In this document: positions 30,058 to 38,186 of the stretch, piece after piece
Layout of the letters: every line of letters starts with the position of its first letter
Numbering within the stretch: the first letter of the stretch is position 1
Assembly (NCBI RefSeq): GCF_051513965.1
Contig: NZ_CP195847.1
Location: 1,364,001 to 1,428,000, forward strand
Reading direction: 5' to 3'
Source of the DNA: Paramicrobacterium sp051513965
Lineage (GTDB): Bacteria; Actinomycetota; Actinomycetes; Actinomycetales; Microbacteriaceae
Length of the DNA: 64,000 bases
The notes under the pieces: generated by a model
Databases searched by the model: none
Told to the model about the DNA's origin: nothing
The model's input: the letters and a program-made list of their open reading frames with translations, nothing else
Translations under genes and position numbers: made by a program

Positions 30058-31378
30058 GCGCTGCGGCTCCCTCGGCGATGCTCTCCGCGGGGGTGAGCTC
30101 GCCGTCGGAGAGCGTGATGCGCCCGTGGTGGACGGTCGTGTGCACGCGCCCTGGGAGGGTGCGGCCTACGTAAGGCGAGTTCGCGCTTCTGCCGCGCAGC
30201 GACGACGTCGTGAATTCGGTGTTGGCCGAGTCGTCGTACAGCACGATGTTGGCGGTAGCGCCCGGCTCGAGGGGCATCCCCTGGCCGTCTAGACGACCGA
30301 TCTGCGCTGGCACGCGACTCAGTACGCGCTCGACGTCTGCCCAGCCCAGCTGACCGGTCGAGACGACGGAGTCGTGGACAACGCGGAGGGCAGACTCCAG
30401 ACCGACCATTCCGTTCGCAGCGGCGTCCCACTCGCACTGCTTGTTCTCGGCAGGATGCGGAGCGTGATCGGTCGCGACGATGTCGATCGTGCCGTCAGCG
30501 AGCGCTGCTCGCAACGCCGTGACGTCCTCCGATGTGCGAAGCGGAGGATTGACCTTGAAGCGTGCGTCATAGCCGGCGACGAGGTCTTCCGTGAGCAGGA
30601 GATGGTGGGGAGTCACCTCGGCCGTGACCGGGATGCCGCGCGCCTTCGCCCAGCGGATGACTTCGACGCTGCCGGCCGTCGACACGTGACACACGTGAAG
30701 TCGAGAGCCGACGTGGTCAGCGAGCAAGACGTCACGCGCGATGATCGACTCCTCAGCGACCGCGGGCCAACCGGTGAGGCCGAGCTCCGCTGACCGGACG
30801 CCCTCGTTCATCTGAGCGCCCTCGGTCAGGCGTGGATCCTGAGCGTGCTGGGCGATGACTCCGTCGAAGGCCTTCACATACTCCAGCGCGCGTCGCATGA
30901 GGAGCGGGTCGGAGACGCAGAAGCCGTCGTCGGAGAAGACGCGCACGCGAGCTCGCGATGACGCCATCGCGCCGAGCTCCGCGAGCTGAGTCCCCTTGAG
31001 GCCGATCGTCACGGCGCCGATGGGCTGGACCGTCGCGTATCCGGAGCGCAGTCCGAGCTCCAACTCCTGTTCCACGACTCCCGCAGTGTCCGCGACGGGC
31101 GACGTGTTCGCCATCGCGAAGACCGCTGTGAACCCGCCCGCGGCGGCCGCCTGCGTGCCGGTGAGCACGGTCTCGCTGTGCTCGTAGCCTGGCTCGCGGA
31201 GGTGCGTGTGCAGGTCGACCAGGCCGGGAATCGCGAGCAGCCCCTGAGCATCGATGCGCTCCGCCCCGGCCGGTGCTGTGACGCTGCCGACCTCGGTGAT
31301 GATGCCGTCCTCGATGAGGAGGTCTGCGCTCCGCCCGTCAGAGAGTCGAGCACCGGCGATGTGGATTGTCGTTGTCAC
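30050..31378 (-). CDS. pyrC: Dihydroorotase
   Basis: Cyclises carbamoyl aspartate to dihydroorotate. The GTG at 31376-31378, overlapping the pyrB stop as GTGA, gives 442 residues and starts directly at the family N-terminus (TTTIHIAGARL). The open frame upstream is inside pyrB and lacks homology. Metal-binding motifs: VDLHTHLREPG, HVCHVST, VTPHHLLLTED and the catalytic ATDHAPH. It is the class I (AllB-like) dihydroorotase typical of Gram-positives. Confidence 0.96.
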   Translation of the reverse strand: MTTTIHIAGARLSDGRSADLLIEDGIITEVGSVTAPAGAERIDAQGLLAIPGLVDLHTHLREPGYEHSETVLTGTQAAAAGGFTAVFAMANTSPVADTAGVVEQELELGLRSGYATVQPIGAVTIGLKGTQLAELGAMASSRARVRVFSDDGFCVSDPLLMRRALEYVKAFDGVIAQHAQDPRLTEGAQMNEGVRSAELGLTGWPAVAEESIIARDVLLADHVGSRLHVCHVSTAGSVEVIRWAKARGIPVTAEVTPHHLLLTEDLVAGYDARFKVNPPLRTSEDVTALRAALADGTIDIVATDHAPHPAENKQCEWDAAANGMVGLESALRVVHDSVVSTGQLGWADVERVLSRVPAQIGRLDGQGMPLEPGATANIVLYDDSANTEFTTSSLRGRSANSPYVGRTLPGRVHTTVHHGRITLSDGELTPAESIAEGAAARG

Positions 31379-32331
31379 AGAAGGTCCTCTCGTTCGCCGG
31401 AAAGCAGCAGATAAAGGGCGGCCATTCGCACAGACACGCCGTTCGCGACCTGCTCCCTCACGGTTGACTGCGCGGAGTCCGCCGCCAGAGTGGAGATCTC
31501 GAGGCCGCGATTCATGGGTCCGGGGTGCATCACAATCGTACTCTCCGGAAGCGCGCGGAACCTGGCATCGTCCAGTCCCCAGCGCCGCGAGTACTCGCGC
31601 TCGTTGGGGAAGAACGCGTCGTGCATGCGCTCCGCCTGGATGCGCAGAAGCATGATGACGTCCGGGCGGCTCGCAAGCACCTCGTCCAGGTCGTAGGAGA
31701 CGGTGACCGGCCACGCGGCCACGTCGACGGGGACAAGCGTCGGCGGGGCGACGATTGTCACGGACGCCCCGAGCGCTGTGAGAAGCCAGATGTTCGAACG
31801 CACGACGCGTGAGTGAAGGATGTCGCCGACGATCGCGACGTGCAGACCGGTCAGGTCACGGCCGCGGCTCGCGCCTCCGTGTGTGCGCTTCCGCATCGTG
31901 AATGCATCCAAGAGAGCCTGAGTCGGATGCTCGTGCGTGCCGTCTCCCGCGTTGAGGACGCCCGCCGAGATCCAGCCGCTCGCAGCGAGAGTGCGCGGAG
32001 CCCCTGATGCGGAGTGGCGAATGACGACAGCATCCGCTCCCATCGCCTCGAGCGTCTGGGCAGTGTCTTTGAGACTTTCGCCCTTCGACACGCTGGAGCC
32101 CTTGGCACTGAAGTTGATCACATCGGCGGAGAGCCGCTTGGCAGCGGCCTCGAACGAGATCCGTGTGCGTGTGGAGTCCTCGAAGAAGAGGTTCACCACG
32201 GTCTTTCCCCGCAGTGTGGGTAGCTTCTTCACCTCACGCGTCTGGGTCTCGGCCATGTCTTCCGCGACGTCGAGGATGCCGATGGCGTCGTGCGACGTGA
32301 GGTCCGCAGTGCTCAGGAGATGACGCATCAT
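31375..32331 (-). CDS. pyrB: Aspartate carbamoyltransferase catalytic subunit
   Basis: Condenses carbamoyl phosphate and aspartate, the first committed pyrimidine step. It has 318 residues. The carbamoyl phosphate site STRTRISFEAAAKRL and HEHPTQALLDAFTMR are intact, and HPGPMNRGLEI matches the C-terminal aspartate site. There is no pyrI regulatory subunit nearby. The ATG at 32329-32331 overlaps the pyrR stop (two consecutive ATG codons; either could serve). Confidence 0.97.
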   Translation of the reverse strand: MMRHLLSTADLTSHDAIGILDVAEDMAETQTREVKKLPTLRGKTVVNLFFEDSTRTRISFEAAAKRLSADVINFSAKGSSVSKGESLKDTAQTLEAMGADAVVIRHSASGAPRTLAASGWISAGVLNAGDGTHEHPTQALLDAFTMRKRTHGGASRGRDLTGLHVAIVGDILHSRVVRSNIWLLTALGASVTIVAPPTLVPVDVAAWPVTVSYDLDEVLASRPDVIMLLRIQAERMHDAFFPNEREYSRRWGLDDARFRALPESTIVMHPGPMNRGLEISTLAADSAQSTVREQVANGVSVRMAALYLLLSGEREDLL

Positions 32332-32861
32332 GCCTCTCCCCCGTCGATCGTCACGGCATCGTCTCCGTCGAGCTCAGCGACGCGGACGTTGATGCGCTCG
32401 TGCGCTGCCGACGGCAGGTTCTTGCCCACGAAGTCCGGACGAATGGGCAGTTCGCGATGGCCGCGGTCGATGAGCGTCGCGAGCCTGACCGCACGGGGTC
32501 GACCGATGTCACCCAGAGCGTCGAGCGCGGCACGGATCGTCCGCCCGGAGTACAGAACGTCGTCAACCAGCACGACCGTGGCCCCATCGATTCCGCTGTC
32601 GGGAATGTGCGTGGGCGACGGTGCGCGAGTCGGATGCCTGTCGAGATCGTCACGGTACATCGTGACGTCGAGGGATCCTGTGGGAACAGCGGTTCCAGCG
32701 ATCGAGGTGATGAGCTCGCCAACACGGTTCGCCAGGAAGACCCCGCGTGTGGGAATCCCCAAGATCACCAGCTGCTCAGGGCCACGATTGGATTCGAGGA
32801 TCTCGTGTGAGATGCGCGTGAGCGCGCGCGTGATGTCCGCGGGTTGCAGCACAGTTCGCAT
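32328..32861 (-). CDS. pyrR: PyrR: pyr mRNA-binding regulator / uracil phosphoribosyltransferase
   Basis: RNA-binding repressor of the pyr operon with a PRT fold. It has 177 residues. The PRPP motif VVLVDDVLYSGRTIRAAL is intact, and the N-terminal RISHEILE and LGIPTRGVFLANR fit PyrR. It heads the pyrR-pyrB-pyrC-membrane protein-carA-carB-pyrF operon. A PyrR-binding hairpin precedes its own ribosome site (32883-32898), so it probably represses translation of the operon when UMP is high, as described in Mycobacterium smegmatis. Confidence 0.96.
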   Translation of the reverse strand: MRTVLQPADITRALTRISHEILESNRGPEQLVILGIPTRGVFLANRVGELITSIAGTAVPTGSLDVTMYRDDLDRHPTRAPSPTHIPDSGIDGATVVLVDDVLYSGRTIRAALDALGDIGRPRAVRLATLIDRGHRELPIRPDFVGKNLPSAAHERINVRVAELDGDDAVTIDGGEA

Positions 32862-32873
32862 GCTGAATGCAGA

Positions 32874-32898
32874 CTCCCTTCTCCGCCTCTCTGGACGG
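32874..32898 (-). promoter_or_regulatory. PyrR-binding stem-loop and overlapping ribosome site
   Basis: On the minus strand the leader reads CCGTCCAGAGAGGCGG (32898 to 32883). The stem CCG/CGG displays TCCAGAGAGG, the core of the PyrR recognition sequence known from Bacillus pyr leaders (UCNAGNGAGG). The ribosome site AAGGGAG (32880 to 32874) follows after two bases and the pyrR ATG lies 12 bases further on. With no terminator between them, this arrangement fits translational repression rather than attenuation. Confidence 0.85.
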
Positions 32899-32921
32899 CT
32901 TTAAAGGATGTCGTTCGATCG

Positions 32922-32927
32922 ATAGTA
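32922..32927 (-). promoter_or_regulatory. Putative -10 element of the pyr operon
   Basis: TACTAT on the minus strand sits 23 bases upstream of the PyrR-binding stem, so a transcript from it would include the whole element. No good -35 hexamer is seen, which is common in actinobacteria. It could be spurious. Confidence 0.35.
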
Positions 32928-32950
32928 CCGCACGAGGTCGAGCGGACTGC

Positions 32951-33370
32951 TCAGGCGACTCCCGACGCTTCCGCGATCTTGCCGAGCAGCCCGTTCACGA
33001 ACCCCGACGACTCGTCCGTCGAGAGAGTCTTCGCCGATTCCACGGCCTCATTGATCGCCACTCCGGTCGGAATCTCGTCGTTGTACAGCAGCTCCCACAC
33101 GCCGATCCGAAGTATGGCCCGATCGACGGTGGGCATCCGAGCCAGCGTCCAGCCCTGCGCGTAGGTCTCGATCTGCTCGTCGATCTCCGCCTGGTGATCG
33201 GCAATGCCGTCGACGATGTCACGGGCGTAGAGCCAGGATGCCTGACGCTCGGGCTCATTCGCTGCGCGCACGGCCTCGTTTCCGAGTGCGTCGCGCAGCG
33301 AGATCTGTCGGACGTCAGCGCTGTACAGAATGTCGATGGCGCGCTTTCGCGCCTTGGAACGTGCGCTCAC
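32951..33370 (-). CDS. nusB: Transcription antitermination protein NusB
   Basis: RNA-binding factor of the rRNA antitermination complex, partner of NusE. It has 139 residues and is all-helical: SKARKRAIDILYSADVR at the N-terminus, TLARMPTVDRAILRIGVWELLY in the middle and VAINEAVESAKTLSTDESSGFVNGLLG near the end match the family well. GTG at 33368-33370 overlaps the efp stop (TAGTG). efp-nusB is a conserved pair. Confidence 0.96.
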   Translation of the reverse strand: MSARSKARKRAIDILYSADVRQISLRDALGNEAVRAANEPERQASWLYARDIVDGIADHQAEIDEQIETYAQGWTLARMPTVDRAILRIGVWELLYNDEIPTGVAINEAVESAKTLSTDESSGFVNGLLGKIAEASGVA

Positions 33371-33933
33371 TAGTCGTTGACGCGGCCGAGGTAGTCACCC
33401 GTGCGCGTGTCCACCTTGACCTTCGTTCCGGTCTCGAGGAAGAGCGGAACCTGGATCTCGTAGCCCGTCTCGACAGTGGCGGACTTGGTTCCGCCCGTCG
33501 AACGGTCACCCTGGAGTCCCGGCTCTGTGTACGTGATCTCGAGGATGACGGACGCCGGCATCTCGATGTAGAGCGGGTTGCCGTCGTGCATCGCAATCGT
33601 GATCGACTGGTTCTCGAGCATGAAGTTCGCGGCGTCGCCGACGATGGCGGAGGGAACGTTGATCTGGTCGTAGTCGCTCTGGTCCATGAAGACGAACGCG
33701 TCGCCGTCGTTGTACAGATAGGTGTACTCGCGTCGGTCGACGTTCTCGAAGTCAAGCTTGGTGCCCGCGTTGAAGGTCTTGTCGACGGTCTTGCCCGTGA
33801 CGACGTTCTTCAGCTTGGTTCGCACGAACGCGCCGCCCTTGCCCGGCTTGACGTGCTGGAACTCGATGACGCTCCACAGGTGCCCATCGAGGCTGAGCAC
33901 AGCTCCGTTCTTGATGTCAGCGGTTGATGCCAT
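33370..33933 (-). CDS. efp: Elongation factor P
   Basis: Relieves ribosome stalling at polyproline. It has 187 residues and three beta-barrel domains. The tip loop that reaches the peptidyl-transferase centre reads KPGKGGAF with K32. The actinobacterial form usually has PGKGP here, so the Gly after the lysine loop is unusual. The C-terminal domain signature RTGDYLGRV is intact. ATG at 33931-33933 with AAAAGGAATTCC upstream. No efp-modifying enzymes are in the window. Confidence 0.97.
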   Translation of the reverse strand: MASTADIKNGAVLSLDGHLWSVIEFQHVKPGKGGAFVRTKLKNVVTGKTVDKTFNAGTKLDFENVDRREYTYLYNDGDAFVFMDQSDYDQINVPSAIVGDAANFMLENQSITIAMHDGNPLYIEMPASVILEITYTEPGLQGDRSTGGTKSATVETGYEIQVPLFLETGTKVKVDTRTGDYLGRVND

Positions 33934-33994
33934 GAAAAGGAATTCCGTTCAGGTGGAAGTTGATTGGCCGGAAGTGGCCCGATCTGAGAGTTTA

Positions 33995-34011
33995 CCGCCC
34001 GCCGCGGGCGG
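33995..34011 (-). terminator. GC-rich hairpin between aroQ and efp
   Basis: A 7-bp perfect stem (CCGCCCG/CGGGCGG) with a 3-base loop lies 18 bases after aroQ. It lacks a real U tract (TAAACTCTC follows), so its termination strength is uncertain. Confidence 0.4.
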
Positions 34012-34028
34012 CGCCAAAGGAGCCGCGC

Positions 34029-34457
34029 TCAACGAATGAGCTGGGTCACGGCGAGTCGATAGGAGTCGAAGCCGAATCCCGCGATGACCCCCGTGGAGAC
34101 GGCCGTGAGGACGCTCGTGTGACGAAACTCCTCACGGGCGTGCGGATTCGAGATGTGCACTTCGATGACGGGAGTGCCCGCTGATGTGATCATCGAAACG
34201 GCGTCACGCACTGCGTAGGAGTAATGCGTCCAGGCGCCAGCGTTCAGAACGACGGGTGTCTTCGATGCCATCGCGCTGTGCAGCCAGCTGAGCATCTCGG
34301 CTTCGCTGTCGGTCTGACGGGCCTCGATCTCGTGGTCGCGGAACTCCGTCTGAAGCTGATGCGCGAGATCATCGAGAGTCTCCGTTCCATACACCGATGG
34401 CTCACGGACACCGAGCTGGCCGAGGTTCGGGCCGTTCAGAATGAGTACGCGGGTCAT
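34029..34457 (-). CDS. aroQ: 3-dehydroquinate dehydratase (type II)
   Basis: Third step of the shikimate pathway. The ATG at 34455-34457 gives 142 residues, the normal type II size; the longer open frame upstream overlaps aroB and has no homology. Motifs: LILNGPNLGQLGVREPSVYG with the catalytic Tyr, VLNAGAWTHYSYAVRDA and the His-containing EVHISNPHAREEFRHTS. It is 16 bases after aroB and ends the aroECKBQ run. Confidence 0.96.
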   Translation of the reverse strand: MTRVLILNGPNLGQLGVREPSVYGTETLDDLAHQLQTEFRDHEIEARQTDSEAEMLSWLHSAMASKTPVVLNAGAWTHYSYAVRDAVSMITSAGTPVIEVHISNPHAREEFRHTSVLTAVSTGVIAGFGFDSYRLAVTQLIR

Positions 34458-34473
34458 GTCCACAGCATAGAGG

Positions 34474-35550
34474 CTAGGACCCGATCTCCTGATATGCGGA
34501 GAACAGAAGCGACTGATCCGGCGCCTGAAGCACAGTCGGGCGAGCGATGTCGTCCAAGACGATGAAGCGGAGCATCCCGCCTCGTGCCTTCTTGTCGCGC
34601 TGCATGGTGGCGAGAAGCGTCTTCCAACGACCGACGGGATACTCCAGCGGGAGCGTGAGCGAGCTGAGGATGCTGCGGTGGCGTTCAACCGCCTCATCGG
34701 AGAGCCGTCCGGCAAGGTTCGAGAGCTCGGCGGCATAGACCATTCCGATGCTGACTGCGGCACCGTGTCGCCACTGATACCGCTCCGTGTGCTCGATCGC
34801 GTGACCGAGCGTGTGCCCGTAGTTCAGGAACTCACGGCGGCCCGACTCGCGGAAGTCCTCTCCGACGATCTCGGCCTTGACCGCGATGGAGAGCTCGACG
34901 GCTCGGCGGAACTGCTCGGAGTCTGTGTCCGTCACGGCGTCCACGTCCTGCTCGATGAGGTCGAGGATCTCTGGTTCGGCGATGAACCCGCACTTGGCGA
35001 TCTCGGCGAAGCCCGCGAGCACCTCATTGCGCGGGAGCGGCCCGAGCGCGTCGAGATCTGCGAGCACCGCGCGAGGCGCATGAAAAGCTCCGACGAGGTT
35101 CTTACCCTCCGCGGTGTTGATGCCGGTCTTTCCGCCGACAGCGGCATCCACGGTGCCGAGCACGGTCGTCGGGATCTGCAGGAGCTCGACCCCGCGGAGC
35201 CAGGTGGCGGCGACGAATCCGGCGAGGTCCGTCGTGGCTCCCCCACCGAAGCCGATGACGGCATCCGTTCGTGTGAAATCCGCCTGGCCCATGATCTGCC
35301 AGCAGAACGCGGCCACCTCGACCCGCTTGCCGGCCTCTGCGTCCGGAATCTCGGCGAGCAGCACCTGTCGCTCGCCCGAGAGAGATTCGCGGAGCTCTTC
35401 TGCGGCCGTGGCCAATGTCGGCGGGTGGACGATGAGGACCTTCGCGACTGACGGACTCAGATATTGTGCGGCGTCGAGGCGAAGTCCGCGCCCGACGACG
35501 ACGTCGTACGGAGTCTCTCCGGCAACAGTGATCGTCGTGTGATCAGTCAT
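34474..35550 (-). CDS. aroB: 3-dehydroquinate synthase
   Basis: Second step of the shikimate pathway, NAD- and metal-dependent. It has 358 residues. NAD and substrate motifs: GFGGGATTDLAGFVAATW, VDAAVGGKTGINTAEGKNLVGAFH and the metal ligands in FAEIAKCGFI (Glu), LNYGHTLGHAIEH (His) and RHGAAVSIGM (His). ATG at 35548-35550 overlaps aroK by eight bases. Confidence 0.97.
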   Translation of the reverse strand: MTDHTTITVAGETPYDVVVGRGLRLDAAQYLSPSVAKVLIVHPPTLATAAEELRESLSGERQVLLAEIPDAEAGKRVEVAAFCWQIMGQADFTRTDAVIGFGGGATTDLAGFVAATWLRGVELLQIPTTVLGTVDAAVGGKTGINTAEGKNLVGAFHAPRAVLADLDALGPLPRNEVLAGFAEIAKCGFIAEPEILDLIEQDVDAVTDTDSEQFRRAVELSIAVKAEIVGEDFRESGRREFLNYGHTLGHAIEHTERYQWRHGAAVSIGMVYAAELSNLAGRLSDEAVERHRSILSSLTLPLEYPVGRWKTLLATMQRDKKARGGMLRFIVLDDIARPTVLQAPDQSLLFSAYQEIGS

Positions 35551-36064
35551 TGATGTTCTCCTTGTCCGAGCCTCTCGCCCACTCTGCGATGTTCTGCGCG
35601 ATGCGAGTGATCGGCCCTGTCGAGGTGTCGAAGGTCATGGTCGCGAGCGTCGCGTAGATCTCGCGCCTCTCGTCGTAGATGCGCTGCCAGGCCTCCGGGC
35701 CGTCAGCGAGCAACGGCCTCTTGGACGTGTCCATGCGCGCGAGCACGGCATCCGCCGTCACCGTGAGCTCAACCACGGTGTGGAGCCGCAGGTCGCGCTG
35801 TGTCTCGGGGTCGATCACCGCTCCTCCGCCGAGCGAGACGACAGCACGCTGCGACAGAGCGTCGGCCACGGCGGCACGCTCGAGTTCGCGGAAGCGCGCT
35901 TCTCCATGGTCCGCAAAGATCTGCGTGATTGGCCCGTGCTCAGCGACAATCGCCTTGTCGGTGTCGATGAATGGGACGCCCAGCAGCTTCGCGACCCGTT
36001 TTCCGATGCGAGTTTTGCCGGACCCCATAGGCCCGATGAAGACGAGTGGGAGAGCTCGTGTCAC
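35543..36064 (-). CDS. aroK: Shikimate kinase
   Basis: Phosphorylates shikimate. The P-loop FIGPMGSGKTRIGKRVA lies at the N-terminus, followed by DTDKAIVAEHG (metal and shikimate site), RFRELERAAV and VSLGGGAV. Two GTG starts are possible: 36062-36064 (173 residues, one base after the aroC stop, chosen because it begins at the conserved region) and 36086-36088 (181 residues, overlapping aroC by 23 bases). Neither has a clear ribosome site. Confidence 0.93.
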   Translation of the reverse strand: MTRALPLVFIGPMGSGKTRIGKRVAKLLGVPFIDTDKAIVAEHGPITQIFADHGEARFRELERAAVADALSQRAVVSLGGGAVIDPETQRDLRLHTVVELTVTADAVLARMDTSKRPLLADGPEAWQRIYDERREIYATLATMTFDTSTGPITRIAQNIAEWARGSDKENIND

Positions 36065-36065
36065 G

Positions 36066-37274
36066 TCAGAGATCGCCGGCTTCAGCACGTGCGGTGCGGA
36101 GAGTCGACGGAATCGCGTCGAGATACGAGTTCAGGTTGCGCCTTGTCTCGGGAACAGAGTCGCCGCCGAACTTCTCGAGCACAGCATCAGCGAGAACGAG
36201 CGCGACCATCGCCTCGGCTACGACACCCGCAGCGGGCACGGCGCAGACATCGGATCGCTGGTGATGAGCCGTCGCTTTCTCACCGGTGACGACATCCACC
36301 GTGCGCAGGGCACGGGGCACCGTCGCGATGGGCTTCATGCCAGCGCGCACGCGAAGCACTGTGCCAGTCGACATGCCGCCCTCGGTACCGCCGGCACGGT
36401 CGCTCGCACGATGGATCTCGCCGTCTTCGGGATACAGCTCGTCATGCGCTTCAGAGCCTCGCCGCGTGGTCGTTGTGAAACCATCCCCCACTTCGACGCC
36501 CTTGATCGCTTGAATGCCCATGAGAGCCTGAGCCAGACGACCATCGAGCCGTCGGTCCCAGTGCACGTGCGAGCCCAATCCCGGCGGGACATCGTAGGCG
36601 AGCACCTCGACCACACCGCCGAGAGTGTCGCCGGACTTGCGAGCATCGTCGACCTCCGCGACCATGCGCGCGCTGGTCTCGGGATCGGCGCAGCGCAGTG
36701 GGTCGGCGTCGAGACGGTCGAGGTCTCCGGGAACCGGGAGCTGAGCGTCCTCAGGGACGCGCACCGGACCGATCGAGAGCGTGTGACTCACGAGTCGGAT
36801 GCCGAGCTCGCTCAGGAACGCTTTCGCCACGGCGCCGAGCGCGACGCGAGCAGCGGTCTCGCGGGCGCTCGCGCGTTCCAAGATCGGCCGGGAGGTGTCG
36901 AAGCCGTACTTCTGCATTCCGACGAGATCCGCGTGTCCGGGCCGAGGTCGGGTGAGAGGCGCGCCACGACCACGGGATCTGTCGCTCAGTTCGGTGGGCT
37001 CCGGGTTCATGACCTCCGTCCACTTCGGCCACTCGGTGTTGCCGATGCGAATGGCGACGGGACTGCCGAGGCTCGCGCCCTGGACGACGCCTCCGGAAAG
37101 GTGCAGTTCGTCCTGCTCGAACTTCATGCGGCTTCCGCGCCCATACCCGAGTTTTCGACGCGCAAGATCAGCGCGGATGCCGTCGAGTGAGATGGGAACG
37201 CCCGCGGGAAGTCCCTCGAGCACGGCGATGAGTTCGGGGCCGTGGGATTCTCCGGCCGTGAGCCAACGAAGCAT
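36066..37274 (-). CDS. aroC: Chorismate synthase
   Basis: Final shikimate step, FMN-dependent elimination giving chorismate. It has 402 residues. Signatures are TAGESHGPELIAVLEGLPAG at the N-terminus, the basic LGYGRGSRMKFEQDE, RPGHADLVGMQKYGF and the central RASARETAARVALGAVA. ATG at 37272-37274. It is separated from aroE by 42 bases. The product feeds TrpE at the other end of this window. Confidence 0.97.
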   Translation of the reverse strand: MLRWLTAGESHGPELIAVLEGLPAGVPISLDGIRADLARRKLGYGRGSRMKFEQDELHLSGGVVQGASLGSPVAIRIGNTEWPKWTEVMNPEPTELSDRSRGRGAPLTRPRPGHADLVGMQKYGFDTSRPILERASARETAARVALGAVAKAFLSELGIRLVSHTLSIGPVRVPEDAQLPVPGDLDRLDADPLRCADPETSARMVAEVDDARKSGDTLGGVVEVLAYDVPPGLGSHVHWDRRLDGRLAQALMGIQAIKGVEVGDGFTTTTRRGSEAHDELYPEDGEIHRASDRAGGTEGGMSTGTVLRVRAGMKPIATVPRALRTVDVVTGEKATAHHQRSDVCAVPAAGVVAEAMVALVLADAVLEKFGGDSVPETRRNLNSYLDAIPSTLRTARAEAGDL

Positions 37275-37316
37275 GACTCCATCTTTCCACAGCGGTGAGC
37301 CTCGCCGGTGCGTGTG

Positions 37317-38186
37317 TCAGCCGTTCGAACCGGATTCCAACCCGTCAGCCGGCAATCCGATCGCCGAGAGCATCGACAGCAGCACGCGCTGTTCGTCGGG
37401 CAACGGGGAGTGAGGGTCGCCGAACTCGAAGACCCGGATTTGAATGAGGGCTTGGTGCACGAGCATCGAGCGTCCGCTCAGAACGCGTCCGCCCGCGGAA
37501 TCCCAGTCCTGAGCGAGGGCACTCGGCCACGGTGAGTACGCCACGTCCAAGAGCAAGGCGTGACGTGCATCCTCGCTCGCGTACCGCTCAGGAGCCGGTA
37601 GCCCTCCGGGGAGCGTTGAGATGACGAGCTCCGAACTCAACGGCGCGACGTCAGCGGCGAAGGGCCGCAAGGAGAGCTCAAGCCCGAGACGTTCAGACAG
37701 TGTGATGAGGTGTGCGGCTCGCTCGACGCTGCGCGCAGCGGCCTCGACACGATCGACGCCGAGGCGCGCTACAGCCACGAGGGCGGATGCCGCGGTCGCA
37801 CCCCCGCCCAGGATGAGCACGCTTTTCGGACGAGGCACCCCTGCTGCGGAGACGGCCCGCACGATTCCCTGAACGTCGGTGTTGACGCCCGAGAGCGAAC
37901 CATCGTCTTCGAAACGCAGTGTGTTGACGGCTCCCGTAGCGCGCGCATCATCGTCACGAGTGGAGGATGCCTCGTACGCGACGCCCTTCAACGGCATCGT
38001 CAGCGACAGCCCTCGCCATGACGAATCGCGCGTTCGGAGGAAGGCCGGGAGATCCCGCTCGGTCATCTCGATTCGGTCGTACTCCCAGTCACGGCCCATG
38101 GTCGCGTACGCCGTACGGTGAAGAAGTGGCGACAGCGAGTGAGCGATCGGAGAACCGAGCACCGCGAGTCGGCTGCGTGTCAGCAT
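37317..38186 (-). CDS. aroE: Shikimate dehydrogenase
   Basis: NADPH-dependent reduction of 3-dehydroshikimate. The ATG at 38184-38186 gives 289 residues and starts nine residues before VLGSPIAHSLSPLLH, the substrate-binding motif; a longer frame begins inside mltG and is less likely. Lys in LTMPLKG and Asn in GAVNTLRF are the expected catalytic-site residues. The NADP loop is VLILGGGATAASAL. The start overlaps the mltG end by seven bases. Confidence 0.94.
   Translation of the reverse strand: MLTRSRLAVLGSPIAHSLSPLLHRTAYATMGRDWEYDRIEMTERDLPAFLRTRDSSWRGLSLTMPLKGVAYEASSTRDDDARATGAVNTLRFEDDGSLSGVNTDVQGIVRAVSAAGVPRPKSVLILGGGATAASALVAVARLGVDRVEAAARSVERAAHLITLSERLGLELSLRPFAADVAPLSSELVISTLPGGLPAPERYASEDARHALLLDVAYSPWPSALAQDWDSAGGRVLSGRSMLVHQALIQIRVFEFGDPHSPLPDEQRVLLSMLSAIGLPADGLESGSNG

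Noticed and set aside
34458..34763. N-terminal extension of AroQ by about 100 residues
   Set aside because: It overlaps aroB out of frame, and type II dehydroquinases are about 140-150 residues long.
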